A DNA stretch of 64,000 nt from Hygrophila difformis (Eukaryota; Streptophyta; Magnoliopsida; Lamiales; Acanthaceae). Below are positions 27,565-40,422 of the stretch, piece after piece. The notes beneath the pieces were generated by a model. The model was not told the origin of the DNA. It saw only the letters and a list, made by a program, of their open reading frames with translations, and did not search any database. How positions within the stretch are numbered: the first letter of the stretch is position 1; each line of letters opens with the position of its first letter. A program made the position numbers and the translations under genes. Location of the stretch: the NCBI GenBank assembly GCA_030278955.1, contig JAOANR010000014.1, forward strand, positions 36,345,453 through 36,409,452, given 5' to 3'.

Positions 27565-30500
27565 TCATCGTTTCTTTTGTAAAACTAGCATGCCGAAGAA
27601 AGCCAAAGCACGGCAACCTGCACCCACACCCATCAGAAGGGATATTATGCAGAGCTTCCATCACTGTTGGATTAGCCACACGCCATAATATCTGGCAAAT
27701 GACACATTGATTCAGAAATCCAGCAAATAATTTTATGAAATGATACCACCAGCTATTTCCATCGCATGTTGCTATTATGCTCTCTATGTTTTCGATTCCT
27801 GATTGTTACCATTCATCTTATGATTACTATGAATCAAGCAATCCAGCTCGTTCTCTCATCATGCATTCATTAGTTATAGTATGGTGTTAGTTATAAAGTG
27901 TTGATGAACAAGGAAACTTAGTATACATACTTCTTGGCATTTGAGACGATGAATGCTTCTAGAGCCCAACTTGGATAGCACAGTTTTGCCACAAGTTTTA
28001 TGAAGTTGCTGTCTTTCGGCTGAGTTGAAACAAGAGTCAAAACTACTGGGAGAAGCACGGAGCACTGCATGAATTCAGTCGCGACCAAGAATCGTGTCAA
28101 ACATGTACACAACATAAGTAAAATAAGAGCAAGCCTAGCAGTTAAAAACTACCCATATGAGGTGGTCCGATATTCAATCTTGTTGTACTAAAGTATTATG
28201 AAAGTAAAATGTGGGTGGTGATGATAATACTGATACGTACCAGCTGAGATGGACTGGGCTCGAGAAAGATGGCCAGCACATAACCCATACCCGTCACACA
28301 CACAATAGACGAGGCACAGCAACACGATGTAATTTTCGATGAAGCTCGACCTGGGATTGCTGAAGAAATAGAACATGGAGAGATACACCAATGGCTTGAT
28401 TATTGTATTGAAATGGTCCACTGTGTCCTTTGCGATGATGAAATGAGCAAGGCTGCTGATGCCAGACGCACGTTCTCTTCGGTATTGTAGCTTGTCCAGA
28501 GCAAATGTCCTCAGAGCAGCAATTTTGCACAACAAAGCTGAGTAGTGATGGTGAAAAAAACACTTCAATTCAGCTAAGGAGGAAGAAAATGGCAACTTGT
28601 GGTTATGTAGTAAATGATTTAAGTTGACTCACAAGTTGCAATTACAGTGTAAGTATAACCAGGTGCACCGAAGCTTTCATCGCTGGATTTGGATATCAGT
28701 CCCAAACAAGCACCGGCAAGCATCAATCAGTATGAGATAGTCCATTGTTTGGATTCTAGCCTCTCGCATTCTTTGCTTCGACATTCTGAGAAAAAGCACA
28801 AAAATCAGAGATCAAAGATTGATGTCAAAGCATACAACACTACTAATACAACCTTAGATTGTGTTTTTAACTTTTAACTTCCTGTAGGTAGAAACCGAAT
28901 CGATATTTGTACTTACCTGACGAGGAAGTGTATATACTGCATCAAGACAAAAGGCGTCCTCCTCCGCGACAAATCTTTGGACCTCCAGAAGTTATTACGT
29001 ATCACATCACATTGCGCATCCAGTTTATATTTTAGATTCGGCCAGAACTCCCGACAACACGGTGCTTGCTCGACACCATTGCCAGAATAATTCTCTTGAC
29101 TATCGCGTACAACATTTATTGTAGGCACGGAGGCTTCTGAAGCAGTCTTCTGCATATCTTGGGGGGGCACAGGATAGCCTTTATGGAGCATCCATCTCAT
29201 GGGGAGTTCTTCATAGGTTATACCTGACCTCGTGCTTGGCTTGACCATTCCCTCCAAGACATCTATAAAATAGTCAGGTGGGTTGACACGCTCAGGGACA
29301 ATGATATCGAGATTTTCAAAGTAATCTTCGACATCCCCGACCGGTCCATGGTAAGCTGTAAGGCCTCCCTTTGCTAGAAGTATCAAATCATCAAACATAT
29401 TGAATAGGGAATAACTGCAAAACAACATGGATGATGTTTTATGAAGAACATGCTATATTTCATAGGTCGATCGAACAGAGGTGTGGTTTCTAAAATTACT
29501 TTGGTTGGTGGACAACCATGCAGATGTTTACCCCTTCGAGGGCTTCACGTTTGAGGGCTCTGAGAAGGAGTTGGGAAGAGGAGCTGTCCAAACTGGAGGT
29601 GGGTTCGTCTAAAAACAGAAGAGAAGGTTCCATCACAAGCTGCAGACCAACATTTACACGCTTCCTTTGTCCTCCAGAGATGCCTCGCTTCTCCACAGTT
29701 CCAACCAAAGAATCCCGTACGTACTGCAACCCCAACGATTGGATGACCCGTTCAACCACGAGTACTTTGTCTGCTTTCGGTAAATCTGCTGATAGTCTTC
29801 CCACACAATTTGGTTTTAGCATTATTATGTTATAATTACAGTTTACAAATAGGAGAACCATAGTAGCTTCATGATTCATGAATAATACTGATATCAAGGC
29901 ATTACTGTGATTTGTGATGGAATACCTGCAATTGGCACTGAACCATTTATTCTCTTCAACGGTCAAATTTCCATACACAATATCATCATGCGGCACAAAT
30001 CCTACGATCTTCTTATATGATGAAATCGACTCCACTTTTCCATTGATAAGGATTGAGCCGGATATGGAGCATCCTACTGTTTTTCCAGCCAATGCAGAGA
30101 GTAGAGTCGTCTTTCCTGCCCCAGATGGACCCATTAGAGCAGTGATACAACCCGGAAGGATCTCGCCATTGATACACCTCAAGAGATGTTTCTTTTTATG
30201 TTTCAACGTGACAGTAAGATCTCTGAATGCAATCTCTATTGTTCGTCTTCTTGGGGCCTCGTTATCCATTGCCATTTTAATCACTTCCGAGAAGGTACGG
30301 TCTCTGGTGTGCTGCTGCTGGGCTTTCTCCCTTTCAAGTTGAGAATACGCATACTTGAAAATTTGCGTATCAGTGCGAATGTGTTTGGCCTTCGATTTCT
30401 TTTTCTTTTCCTTATTTTGGGTCCCTTCATTGTCTCCTTCTGAACTCCTTGCCTTGTTTTCAGGTCCAGGGTTGTCATCTTCAAAGCTTTCACAATATTC

Positions 30501-30987
30501 TTCAATCTCCTGGTTCTTAGGGTAAGCATTTTCTAGCTCAGATATAGCATAAGGCTGATGAGAAGCAGACAGACAAATCATAAGAAAATGACTCGGTGTG
30601 ATGAAAACGGTACTCTGTCTCTTCTGGTGTTTCAGTCAGTATTCTTACATGCTCAATGGGTACCGTGACATGTCTTCGAGAAAGTGACTGGGACAACTCA
30701 ACAGCCCGCTTTTTGATGGCTTCCTTTGCAGCTATCCATCTTGCGCGCGCTTGGGCATTCTCCTTAATGCTTTTCACCGCCACTTCCCTTGATCGGGCAT
30801 ACCTTCTTTCCCTAAAATTCATGGCTTTCCCGCAGCAAGTGTACAAGACAAATAAAGCAACACCAATACCAACCTGGAAAGCAGTGCACATTCAATCCAT
30901 TAGCTAATTGCTACATCAGGATAAGAAAACTTGGAGCAACACCACTCTGTATATTTATATGGATAACTCAAGGTCTAATGTTTCAGT

Positions 30988-31958
30988 TGTTGAGTCTAGG
31001 TTTTGATAGGAGTTCATAACCGATGATAGAACACTAGAGGTGAACATTTGTGTAATCAGTCTACTGGTGTGCATTGAAGAATTCTTGGAAGACTGACTTC
31101 AGCCCAACGGATATTTCCTAATCTGGGAGGAGAGATACTAATATTTTCTTGCAGGACTCCTTCCCAGATTAAGGAAAGAAGATTTGAACAAGCCACCACT
31201 TAACCTCAACGGCTCTTTCCCAAATTAGCAATGTGACCGTTCAAGTGTGCAGAGCTGCTTGGTTAAATGGGATTTTCAGAGGCTTTGGAAATCACTTCTC
31301 AACATTATCATTCTTGAATCACTCTGAAACTACTCCAAGCTTTCAGAACAACTTAGAGAGAAGCCACTTCAATCTTCAGCCTAGTGTTCACAGAAACTAC
31401 CCTTTGCTGAAAGATTGACCAGAGCCTTGAGCACTCCTGTTTGCTAATTGTTCATCAGTTCCCTTTGGTGAAGCTGAGACACATTCAAGGAGAGTGCTTA
31501 AGGTGAAACCAGGAAGAAGACTTCAACTCATTTATTCACTCAACAAGGAGAGGTGCTTCACAGGTTACTTCAGGGGAAACTCAAAGTGGGTTTGCTTTGG
31601 GGAGTTGAAATAGGTGGGAAGCCTATACCAGGGCTGGAGAGAGCAGCTGGTCATCACAACTATCCGCCTGGAGTTTGGAGTGAAGGCATTCAAGTTATTT
31701 CATCTCTGTGTGTGGTTGTAAGCCATTGGTGATACACATAGTGAAATAACCTCCTGGATTGGTATCCCCCAGACGTAGGCCGGAGGCCGAACTGGGTCAA
31801 CAACTCTTTGTGTTGTTTATTTACTTTATGCTTCATTTTATTCCGCTGTGCTTATATTACACTTGATACCGTAATCTGTGTGTTCATTGTTGGTGTTCAA
31901 ACACATACAGTGAACTACTGCATAAAGTTCCTCACTTGCTTAGACTGTGGACCTAACA
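30988..31958 (+). repeat. 5' LTR of the copia element
   Basis: 971 bp, starts TGTTGAG and ends CCTAACA. It contains the same small non-functional frames (61 residues at 31233, 63 at 31808) as the 3' LTR. Confidence 0.95.
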
Positions 31959-31960
31959 AG

Positions 31961-31972
31961 TGGTATCAGAGC
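31961..31972 (+). other. Primer-binding site (initiator tRNA-Met)
   Basis: TGGTATCAGAGC, two bases after the 5' LTR, is the standard plant copia site complementary to the 3' end of initiator tRNA-Met. Confidence 0.9.
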
Positions 31973-32005
31973 CACACTCTTGCGAGAGAGATCTTTTGAA
32001 GCAAG

Positions 32006-35000
32006 ATGAGTCAAAGGTGGAATTACAATCAGCCTCCTCTTCTAGATGGGACAAACTTTGCCTTCTGGAAAAATAAGATGCGGTCATTCCTGATGTCTAT
32101 AGATGATCTGGCATGGAATGCTGTTCTTAGCAAGTATGTTGTGCCCAGTGTTACTAAGGATGGTGTGACCACTCCCAAAGACATGAATGACTGGAGCAAA
32201 GAGGAAAAGACCTTGTCCAACATGAATTCCAAAGCTTTACATGCTCTCTTCAGTGCTGTAGCAGACGACCAATATTTTCTCATCTCAAACTGCACCACAG
32301 CATTTGAAGCATGGAACATACTGGTAAACTCATATGAGGGAACCACCTCTGTAAGAAAATCTAAACTCATATCTCTTGATGCTGAATTTCATAAAATTAG
32401 TATGGATGAGAATGAGTCTGTGAATAGCTTTTTTGGTAGAATTCGTACTCTAACAAACCAAGCTCAACAGCTTGGTAAAACCTACTCCACTGAGGAGATA
32501 GTGTCTAAGATTGTAGGTACACTCCCTGAGAGGTTCTACCCCAAAATTACTGCTCTTGAGCTTCAGGCCAACTTTGATACCATGAGTGTTGATGAGCTTA
32601 TGGGAATCTTACAATCATGGGAGATGACTCACTGCAAAAAATTCAAAGGGAAGTCTGTTGCTTTCAAGGTGGAGTCGAAATCCCCCAGTGCTCCCTCTGT
32701 TAAAGAATCCAGTTCAGTCCATGATGATGATGAGGATGAGGATATTGATGAGGAAGACCTGGCTTTACTAACCAAGAAGCTAGCCCGCTTTCTCAGAGAT
32801 AAGAAATCAAGGCAAGCTGGAAACAGAAGAGGAGAGGGATCTTCTAGCAGGAGACCTGAGAAGAACAAATATGATCGATCTGTCAAGAAAACCTCCAAGG
32901 AATCCTCAGATTCCAAGGGTACTCAGTGCTTTGAATGTAAAGGCTTCGGACACGTTCGAGCTGAATGTGCAAATCTCAGAAACAAGTCCTCTGATGTCAA
33001 GAAGACATACTGCGCCACATTCAGTGATGATGAAGAACCAGAATCCAGCAATGATGGAGAGGAAGAAGGGTTTGCCCTTGTTGGAACATGGGATTCTGAG
33101 TCTGAGGCTGAATCTGTTGGTAATATCTCTTCCCAAGTCAATACTCTTACTACTGATGAAGCTTCTACCTCTTATCACAGGGATAACAGTCTTGAGATGG
33201 AAACCTTAAGCAACATGTTTGATGAGACCAACCTCAGACTGGAGCAAACCCTAGGAGAATTGGAAGGTGCACTGCTTGATCACGCAATAGACAGACAGGA
33301 GATTGCCTACCTCAACAATGAGCTGGATGAGTTGGTGGCAAAATTCTATGTGCAAGGTGAAGAAGCAAGATCATACCTGCGAGAACTCAATACCTACAAG
33401 GATGCGTACTTTGAAAGATTGAGTGACCTCAGGAATGCTGAGAACAGACGAGATGAACTGGAATACTTCGTCGCTTATCTGGAGCCCTCCCATAGGGATT
33501 TATCAGTTACAGTAGATGAACTTGCAGTCCAAGCTGGTGAACTCATGACCTCAAAAAGGGAACTCACTGATCAAGTGGAGCAACTCAGCACTGAGAGAGA
33601 CAACTTTCAACAAGAACTAATTGGGCTGTCTGAGAAAGTCCATAATCTCACCACTGTAAATGGAGCTCTTGTTGATCAAGTCACAGATCTCAACAGTCTA
33701 AAAGATGATCTTCAACAAAAGGTGACTGAGTTGACCAATCAAGTTCAAGAACTCACTGCCAAAGTCTCCAAGTCAGAAGAACTCACCAGCAGGTTAAACA
33801 AGGGAAAGGATGTTCTTGAAGAAATCCTTGCATCCTCTAAAGCTCATGGAGATAAAAGAGGAATTGGATATATAAAGGGTTGCAGGTCCTCCTCACAAAG
33901 AGTCTTTGTCAAGGAAGGATGTAGTCCTTCTGAGAACTCAGAGGAAGAAGCTAGCACCAGCAAGGTCCCGAAAAGAAAGAAGAACAAGAAGCAAGTCACT
34001 GCAGCAGAACCCCTGGAATGTGACTATTGCAGATCCTATGGTCATGAGACTAAATCTTGCAGGTTACTTGCTCGAGATGCAATGTCTGGAAGACCAATGA
34101 TTTGGCCTAATGAAAATCTAAAGAGGTCTATATCCAGAAGAGAATGGAGGGCCAAATGGAAGATGATTTGCAATATTGCCTTTCACACTGCTTCGAAGTC
34201 AGGCAAAAAGTCTAGTTGGTACTTTGATAGTGGGTGTTCTAGGCACATGACAGGGAACAGAGATCTCCTATCCAACTATCAAGAGATCGATGGTGGTCAG
34301 GTTATGTTTGGTGATGGCAAGAAAGGGAAAGTCATTGGTCTTGGCTCTATAGCTGAAGAAGGATTCCCTACCCTCAAGACAGTGTACCATGTAGAAGGGT
34401 TATGTGCCAACCTGATCAGTATCAGTCACCTGTGTGACAACAAGCTTAAAGTGCTCTTTGATGATGAATGCTATGAAGTTCTCAACTCCAAACGAGAATG
34501 CATCTTCAAAGGTTATAGATCCAAAAATGATTGCTATATGTTGTCACAATCTTGTTTGTTGGCTAAAAGTGCAGGTACATCAGAAACCCACCTGTGGCAT
34601 GAAAGGTTGGGCCATTTGAACTTCAGAGATCTAATCAAGCTGAGCAGGAAGGGATCTGTCAAAGGCTTACCAAACTTCAGAAAGGATGATGTTGGTATGT
34701 GCAATGATTGCATGAAGAACAAGCAACACAGATCACCTCACAAGTCTATTGAGCAATCTGGTTCAGTCCGATGTCTTGAACTCATCCACATGGATCTCTT
34801 TGGTCCTACTGATGTCAAAAGCCTGGGTGGTAAGCAATATGTTTTGGTATGTGTTGATGATTATTCTCGATATACTTGGGTTTCTTTTCTCAGGGAAAAG
34901 AGTGAGGCTCTTAAGGCCTTCATCAAGTTAAGCCAGCAATTGATCACAGAAAAGGAGTGCAAAATCAAAAGGATCAGAAGTGATCATGGAGGTGAATTTG

Positions 35001-35635
35001 AAAACCATGCTTTTGAGGAGTTTTGCAGTGAACTTGGAATCAAGCATGAATTCTCAGCCCCTAGAACACCACAACAAAATGGAGTGGTTGAAAGGAAGAA
35101 TCGCACTATTCAAGAGATGGCTAGAGTGATGCTGAATTCAAAGGGTGCACCTCAATTCCTGTGGGCTGAAGCTGTTCATACAGCATGCTACGTCTCCAAC
35201 CGTGTTCACATGAGATCAAAGTCTCTCAAAACTCCATATGAACTGTGGAAGGGTAAAAAGACTACTATCTCTTATTTCCATATCTTTGGTAGCACTTGTT
35301 TTGTTCTCAATGACAGGGAGCACCTTGGAAAGTTTCAAGAGAAGAGTGATGAAGGAATCTTTGTGGGATACTCCTCCACAAGCAAGGCTTACAGAGTTTA
35401 TCTTCCAAAATCCAGAAAGGTGGTAGAGTCAGCCAATGTCACTATTGATGACAAACCAAGCAGAATTCTTTGTTCTACAGATGCTGAGAAGAGTAATGAT
35501 GTCAACATGATCAACTCAGAACAGTCACCCACTGACTGCTATGAGAAGGATCCTGATCATTCCAAAGATGCTGAGATCAATCCAGTTCCCTCTACTCCCA
35601 TCAGAAAGGTGCACAGGAACCATGATGAAGATTGA
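32006..35635 (+). CDS. Copia gag-protease-integrase polyprotein, 1209 residues
   Basis: Residues 1-215 are the copia capsid region ([33 protein letters not shown]). A CCHC zinc knuckle lies near 308 ([14 protein letters not shown]) and a second near 672 ([14 protein letters not shown]), with a long Glu/Leu-rich coiled-coil segment between them. The protease active site is [13 protein letters not shown] near 738. Integrase follows with its HHCC finger ([12 protein letters not shown]...[10 protein letters not shown]) and core motifs [15 protein letters not shown] and [15 protein letters not shown]. The frame stops at 35633-35635 just before reverse transcriptase, which continues in the +1 frame. 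The start follows the primer site closely. Confidence 0.92.
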   Translation: MSQRWNYNQPPLLDGTNFAFWKNKMRSFLMSIDDLAWNAVLSKYVVPSVTKDGVTTPKDMNDWSKEEKTLSNMNSKALHALFSAVADDQYFLISNCTTAFEAWNILVNSYEGTTSVRKSKLISLDAEFHKISMDENESVNSFFGRIRTLTNQAQQLGKTYSTEEIVSKIVGTLPERFYPKITALELQANFDTMSVDELMGILQSWEMTHCKKFKGKSVAFKVESKSPSAPSVKESSSVHDDDEDEDIDEEDLALLTKKLARFLRDKKSRQAGNRRGEGSSSRRPEKNKYDRSVKKTSKESSDSKGTQCFECKGFGHVRAECANLRNKSSDVKKTYCATFSDDEEPESSNDGEEEGFALVGTWDSESEAESVGNISSQVNTLTTDEASTSYHRDNSLEMETLSNMFDETNLRLEQTLGELEGALLDHAIDRQEIAYLNNELDELVAKFYVQGEEARSYLRELNTYKDAYFERLSDLRNAENRRDELEYFVAYLEPSHRDLSVTVDELAVQAGELMTSKRELTDQVEQLSTERDNFQQELIGLSEKVHNLTTVNGALVDQVTDLNSLKDDLQQKVTELTNQVQELTAKVSKSEELTSRLNKGKDVLEEILASSKAHGDKRGIGYIKGCRSSSQRVFVKEGCSPSENSEEEASTSKVPKRKKNKKQVTAAEPLECDYCRSYGHETKSCRLLARDAMSGRPMIWPNENLKRSISRREWRAKWKMICNIAFHTASKSGKKSSWYFDSGCSRHMTGNRDLLSNYQEIDGGQVMFGDGKKGKVIGLGSIAEEGFPTLKTVYHVEGLCANLISISHLCDNKLKVLFDDECYEVLNSKRECIFKGYRSKNDCYMLSQSCLLAKSAGTSETHLWHERLGHLNFRDLIKLSRKGSVKGLPNFRKDDVGMCNDCMKNKQHRSPHKSIEQSGSVRCLELIHMDLFGPTDVKSLGGKQYVLVCVDDYSRYTWVSFLREKSEALKAFIKLSQQLITEKECKIKRIRSDHGGEFENHAFEEFCSELGIKHEFSAPRTPQQNGVVERKNRTIQEMARVMLNSKGAPQFLWAEAVHTACYVSNRVHMRSKSLKTPYELWKGKKTTISYFHIFGSTCFVLNDREHLGKFQEKSDEGIFVGYSSTSKAYRVYLPKSRKVVESANVTIDDKPSRILCSTDAEKSNDVNMINSEQSPTDCYEKDPDHSKDAEINPVPSTPIRKVHRNHDED

Positions 35636-37205
35636 TTACAAGGAACTTGCAGGGTTACACTGTTTCACTTCCAGGATAGAGCCAAGCAAGGTTGAAGAGG
35701 CTCTTGGTGATGAACAATGGATCTCTGCCATGCAAGAAGAGCTGCAACAATTTGCTAGAAATGAGGTGTGGACTTTGGTGGAGAGACCAGACCATGTCAA
35801 TGTGATAGGAACCAAATGGATCTTCAAGAACAAGTCAGATGAGAATGGTAACATTACAAGGAACAAAGCCAGACTTGTTGCACAGGGATATACTCAAGTT
35901 GAAGGTGTTGATTTCAGTGAAACTTTTGCCCCTGTAGCAAGACTTGAAGCTGTGAGGATGTTGATTGCCATTGCATGTTCCTTTGAATTCAAGCTATATC
36001 AAATGGATGTGAAGAGTGCTTTTCTCAATGGGTGGTTGAAGGAAGAAGTCTATGTGGAGCAACCCAAGGGATTTGAAGACCCTCATTGTCCTAACCATGT
36101 CTACAAGCTGAACAAGGCCCTTTATGGGTTAAAGCAAGCTCCAAGAGCTTGGTATGAGAGACTGTCCTCTTACCTGCTGGAGAAAGGTTATGATCGAGGG
36201 AATGCTGATAAGACACTCTTCATCAAAGGAGAAGGAAAGGGATTCATGATTGCCCAGATCTATGTTGATGACATAGTATTTGGTTCAACCTCTCAAGTTC
36301 TGAAAGAAGAATTCATCCACATCATGAGTAAGGAATTTGAAATGAGTCTTGTTGGTGAACTAACCTATTTCTTAGGTCTGCAGGTATCTCAAAGAAAGGA
36401 GGGTATATTTCTGAATCAAGCAAAATATGCAAAAAATCTTGTCAAGAAATTTGGGCTTGAGTCCAGCAAGCCAGTCAGAACTCCTATTGGGACAAGTGAC
36501 AAGATGAACAAAGACCCTCTTGGTAAATCTGTTGACTGCAAATTATATAGAAGCATTATTGGTAGTTTGCTTTATCTTGCAGCTAGCAGGCCAGATATTA
36601 GCTTTGCTGTAGGAGCATGTGCTAGATACCAGGCAGATCCTAAAGAGTCTCATCTCCATGCTGCTAAGAGAATCATACGCTATGTGGCTGGTACAACTGA
36701 GCTAGGCATATGGTACTCCAAGGACTCAAGCTTGCAGCTAACTGGTTACAGTGATGCTGACTGGGCTGGATGCTCGGATGATAGAAAGAGTACCACTGGT
36801 GGATGTTTCTACATTGGTGCTAATCTTGTAAGCTGGTATAGTAAAAAGCAGAGCTCCATTTCCTTATCCACTGCAGAGGCAGAGTACATTGCTGCAGGTA
36901 GTTGCTGTGCCCAGCTCCTTTGGATGAAGCAAATGCTGAGAGACTATGGGATTGAGCACAAAGAATTGCTATTGTTGTGTGATAACACAAGTGCAATTAA
37001 CCTTGCCAAGAATCCTGGTCAGCATAGCAGGTCAAAGCACATAGACATCAGACACCACTTCATTCGTGAACTTGTGGAGGATGGCATTGTGTCCATTTCA
37101 CATGTTGGAACTGAACAACAACATGCAGACATTTTTACTAAGGCTTTGTGCACTGATCGTTTTGAAGCCCTCAGGCGAGACCTTGGGCTTTGCTACTTGG
37201 CCTAA
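35541..37205 (+). CDS. Copia reverse transcriptase-RNase H, in the +1 frame
   Basis: The frame overlaps the end of the integrase frame and enters at about [19 protein letters not shown]. Reverse transcriptase motifs are [39 protein letters not shown] and the catalytic YVDD near codon 241. RNase H motifs are [27 protein letters not shown] and DNTSAI. Nothing else in the domain is broken. One extra base at the junction (GATTGATTAC) would explain the shift, as would a programmed +1 event. The Met at 35541 is formal and unlikely to be a real start. Confidence 0.9.
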   Translation: MRRILIIPKMLRSIQFPLLPSERCTGTMMKIDYKELAGLHCFTSRIEPSKVEEALGDEQWISAMQEELQQFARNEVWTLVERPDHVNVIGTKWIFKNKSDENGNITRNKARLVAQGYTQVEGVDFSETFAPVARLEAVRMLIAIACSFEFKLYQMDVKSAFLNGWLKEEVYVEQPKGFEDPHCPNHVYKLNKALYGLKQAPRAWYERLSSYLLEKGYDRGNADKTLFIKGEGKGFMIAQIYVDDIVFGSTSQVLKEEFIHIMSKEFEMSLVGELTYFLGLQVSQRKEGIFLNQAKYAKNLVKKFGLESSKPVRTPIGTSDKMNKDPLGKSVDCKLYRSIIGSLLYLAASRPDISFAVGACARYQADPKESHLHAAKRIIRYVAGTTELGIWYSKDSSLQLTGYSDADWAGCSDDRKSTTGGCFYIGANLVSWYSKKQSSISLSTAEAEYIAAGSCCAQLLWMKQMLRDYGIEHKELLLLCDNTSAINLAKNPGQHSRSKHIDIRHHFIRELVEDGIVSISHVGTEQQHADIFTKALCTDRFEALRRDLGLCYLA

Positions 37206-37563
37206 ATGGTCTACTGGACTCTCCCCCATGGAATAAATGGTAAAATTCCTAGCCCACTTATCTGTTCAATTATTTTTATCTAATGTGTGGGCTGCAGGAA
37301 TTATATAATTAAGGGGGAGATATTAAGAGGCCCACCAGTCAGGCCCAATGTTGTCATTTCAAGAAAGAATCTTGTCACATCTCTGGTCCAGGACCTCTGC
37401 AGGAAGCATCATTACCCTAAGCTATGGCGGGAAGTTGATCAGTTTTCCCAACTCCATTCATTTATTTTTCTTCATCTGTTACTCTTGGGTATTGATTTCA
37501 CTCGTTTCCAGTTCTTACGAAAAACCCTAGTCTTGTGTTTAAGGTTGTGTTTGCAGTGCAAAA

Positions 37564-40032
37564 ATGGTGACCACTCGCAGTTCAAAGAATCCGACTAAAG
37601 GTGGATCCCCTGCTCCCAAGAAGCACCCTAGACCGGAAGTGGATTTCGGGAAAGGTTTGCAAGACATGGCTCCCAAGAAGCCTACCAACCTTCTGGAGAA
37701 AATCCAATCGGAGGTTCAGTCCAACCCTTCTGAGAACCCTCTGGATGTTCGGAATGAACTCCGAAATGCTGGAGTAGCAGTTGAGGGGGAGAAAGTAACC
37801 GATCGAGCAGTTGTGACCACGACCCCTGCAACTCCGGAGGTTACCTCTCAAGCAGTTGGGGACTCTCAAGCTCCTATTTCTACTGTCAATCCCTCGCCGA
37901 AGCAAATAGAAGCCATGGATTCTCCTACCAACCTGCGGACTCTTGCTAAAGCTGCCTCGTCGTCAAAAAGGAAGGGAACTCCAAAGAAAGGTACAAAATC
38001 TGTGTCTAAACCTACTGATAGTTCTGCTAAATCCTCCTCAGGGCAAGCAGGTGTTACTAAGAGGAACTCGGATCCTATTCCCAAATCCTCCACTCCTAAA
38101 GTCTCTGAGAAGACCACTAAAGATGGGGCTTCTGGTACCATGGCCTCGGGGAAAATTGGAAGTGTCAAGACTGCCTCGAAATCCGCATCTAAAGAGACGG
38201 CCATTGCTGCTATTCCACTGGCGTATGCTCCTCCGGATAGTGCTCCTGTCCAAACCTCTGAGAAGATAGCTACATCTGCTCCTGCTGTTCGACCAAGCCA
38301 GACTAAGAAGACTAAGAAAAGTGCTCCAAAATCTAAGAAGATTGCAGAGCCTACACAGGAAGATGTCTCAGAAAAGGTTGCTGACAAGGATACTGAAAGA
38401 GTTTCAACAGAGGATATTGCTCAGGACACCACCAAGAAGTCCGAAGTTGCTGCTGTTTCTACTGGACATGAGGAAGATCAGGTCATTGATGACTATGTCG
38501 AGGAAACTGATGAAAGGGAACCAGACAAGGATGATGTTTCTGAGGATGCTCAAGACCAGGATCAGGAGATGTCAGTTCAGAAAGAAAATTTAGTCGAAAC
38601 TGATCCCATTGCAGATACTCAGGGGGAGAATGCTGAGGATATCAATGAAGAATCAGAGGAAGAAGATGGATCAGATGAAGAAGGCTCAAAATCAGAATCA
38701 GAGGAACCAGAGATCCCTCAGCCCGTTGCAGTTGGATCCAAAGTGGCTAAGGTTCCTTATGAGAAGGTTCAGAAGAGAGTTGAATCGGAGAGTGAATATG
38801 AAGTGTCTGGAGAGCATGTTACTGAAGGAGAAAGTTCGAAAGATGAGGATGTTCAGTCCACTCCATTGAACACTGAAGATGCACCTGAGCAGTCGTCCAA
38901 AGCTGTTAAATCTGCTAAGCGGGTTCGTGATGCCGAAGAGGAACCTGAAGCAAGGAAAAAGAGCAAAGAAGATTCTAAGGGCAAGTCTGTTGAGAAACCC
39001 AGGAAGCCGGATCTCAGACCTGCAATAGCCTCTAGCTTCAAGTTCTATTACTCTGGAAACCGTTCTTACTATGATCTGGTGTTGAAAGACAAGAAGCTAA
39101 GATCAGAGTATAGGTTTTCTGGAAGAAAGCTCCAGGAGCTTGGATGGACAACCTATCTTGAAGAAAGGTCACTTCTTGACTGGGCATCTAAATGGACCAG
39201 TTCTCGACCAGAACTTGTTAAGGAATTCTATGCCAACCTACAGAAGGATATTCTGAAGAAAAACAAGTCTTGGTTCCAAAAGAACTACACTCGAGGAATT
39301 ATCTATGAGTTATCTGCAGATAAGATCAACAGTCTACTTCAAGTTCCTGATGTCTCTTTTGATAGCATCTATGAACCAGGAACTATTTTTGACAGTGATA
39401 AGGTGGCTCGTGGGTTAACCAAGAATGTTGTTCAGAAGATGCCTGGCAGAGGACTCAGTCCTAAGGATCTTTCTCAAAAGTTCCATCTGCTCTACAAATT
39501 CTGTGCATCAAATATACTGCCTACATCAAATCATTCCTTGGTGTCTCGTGAGATGTGTCATCTCATATATGCAATTGAACATATGGAGCAGATCAACTAT
39601 GGTTATCTTGTGATGACTCAGTTGAGCAGACTTGCTCAGAGCATGAAGAATGATGGGAAAACATTGCTTCTCTATCCTGCCCTAATCACTGCATATCTGG
39701 AATCCGAAGGAATATTTGGTGAAAAGAGAGAGTCTACTGAAGCTGTTAATGAATTTGTCATTACTCAGAAGTTGCAAAAGAAACGTCCAGATCTTCCAGG
39801 CCCTGATGGATCATTGAACAGTCAGAGTGCTCTTCATCGAGCAAATGAGATCTTTACTGAGGGTATTGCTGAGGTCAGATCAATGAAGGAGGCCCTTGGA
39901 GTGCTTGAAAAGAAACTTGAACTAGGCCTTGCATTGATGCCTGATACTTGGTCTGATGAAGAGAATGCCATCTCTCATGTTGATCCTGATTTGGACACTG
40001 ATTCTGAAGATGATGATGAGGAGTCTGACTAA
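37564..40032 (+). CDS. Third frame of the copia element, 822 residues
   Basis: It occupies the place where Sireviruses carry their so-called envelope-like gene. Residues 1-480 are Ser/Lys/Pro-rich, then strongly acidic, and probably disordered. Residues 480-790 form a compact domain (FKFYYSGNRSYYDLVLKDKK; SRPELVKEFYANLQKDIL) resembling the 'putative plant transposon protein' domain of plant retroelements, assigned from memory of its ELVxEFYANL motif. The tail is acidic (DTDSEDDDEESD). I see no signal peptide and no membrane helix, so an envelope role is doubtful; a nucleic-acid or capsid-associated role is as likely. The frame is intact. The start (MVTTRSSKNPTKGG) is the first Met after pol. 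Confidence 0.85.
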   Translation: MVTTRSSKNPTKGGSPAPKKHPRPEVDFGKGLQDMAPKKPTNLLEKIQSEVQSNPSENPLDVRNELRNAGVAVEGEKVTDRAVVTTTPATPEVTSQAVGDSQAPISTVNPSPKQIEAMDSPTNLRTLAKAASSSKRKGTPKKGTKSVSKPTDSSAKSSSGQAGVTKRNSDPIPKSSTPKVSEKTTKDGASGTMASGKIGSVKTASKSASKETAIAAIPLAYAPPDSAPVQTSEKIATSAPAVRPSQTKKTKKSAPKSKKIAEPTQEDVSEKVADKDTERVSTEDIAQDTTKKSEVAAVSTGHEEDQVIDDYVEETDEREPDKDDVSEDAQDQDQEMSVQKENLVETDPIADTQGENAEDINEESEEEDGSDEEGSKSESEEPEIPQPVAVGSKVAKVPYEKVQKRVESESEYEVSGEHVTEGESSKDEDVQSTPLNTEDAPEQSSKAVKSAKRVRDAEEEPEARKKSKEDSKGKSVEKPRKPDLRPAIASSFKFYYSGNRSYYDLVLKDKKLRSEYRFSGRKLQELGWTTYLEERSLLDWASKWTSSRPELVKEFYANLQKDILKKNKSWFQKNYTRGIIYELSADKINSLLQVPDVSFDSIYEPGTIFDSDKVARGLTKNVVQKMPGRGLSPKDLSQKFHLLYKFCASNILPTSNHSLVSREMCHLIYAIEHMEQINYGYLVMTQLSRLAQSMKNDGKTLLLYPALITAYLESEGIFGEKRESTEAVNEFVITQKLQKKRPDLPGPDGSLNSQSALHRANEIFTEGIAEVRSMKEALGVLEKKLELGLALMPDTWSDEENAISHVDPDLDTDSEDDDEESD

Positions 40033-40408
40033 TTTGACAGCAAGGATGATCCAGAGGGGGAGTAGAAATTCCAATCGCTGCTGAAGTCATTCTCTGAAAA
40101 ATTTGGTAATATCTTTCTAATCCTTAACTTTTTCATTATCATGAACTGTTTGTTTTATGGACTGTTTTGGATTTTGTTTGTGTTGCTTGATATTTGTGTT
40201 GAACTGTTTATGTTTCTGATGTTGGTGGATGGACATTGTGAACTGAACTGATTTCAGTAATGCTTATGAAGAGTAAGCTCTCTGTGTATCATGTTTTTTT
40301 GTTGAAGAGCTTAGAGTGTTTAGTTGGGTATGTATTACCTCTTGTTCATTGATTTCATTGTAATAGTTCATCATCGGTTGGATTTATTGTACTGGCTCAC
40401 CTCCTGTC

Positions 40409-40422
40409 AAAAAGGGGGAGAT
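40409..40422 (+). other. Polypurine tract
   Basis: The purine run (AAAAAGGGGGAGAT) ends directly at the TG of the 3' LTR. It primes plus-strand DNA synthesis in LTR elements. Confidence 0.9.

Noticed and set aside
29518..30907. Plus-strand frames of 83-142 codons
   Set aside because: Antisense shadows of the ABCG copy 1 ATPase exons.
37866..38387. 173-codon minus-strand frame
   Set aside because: Antisense of the low-complexity first half of the copia third gene.
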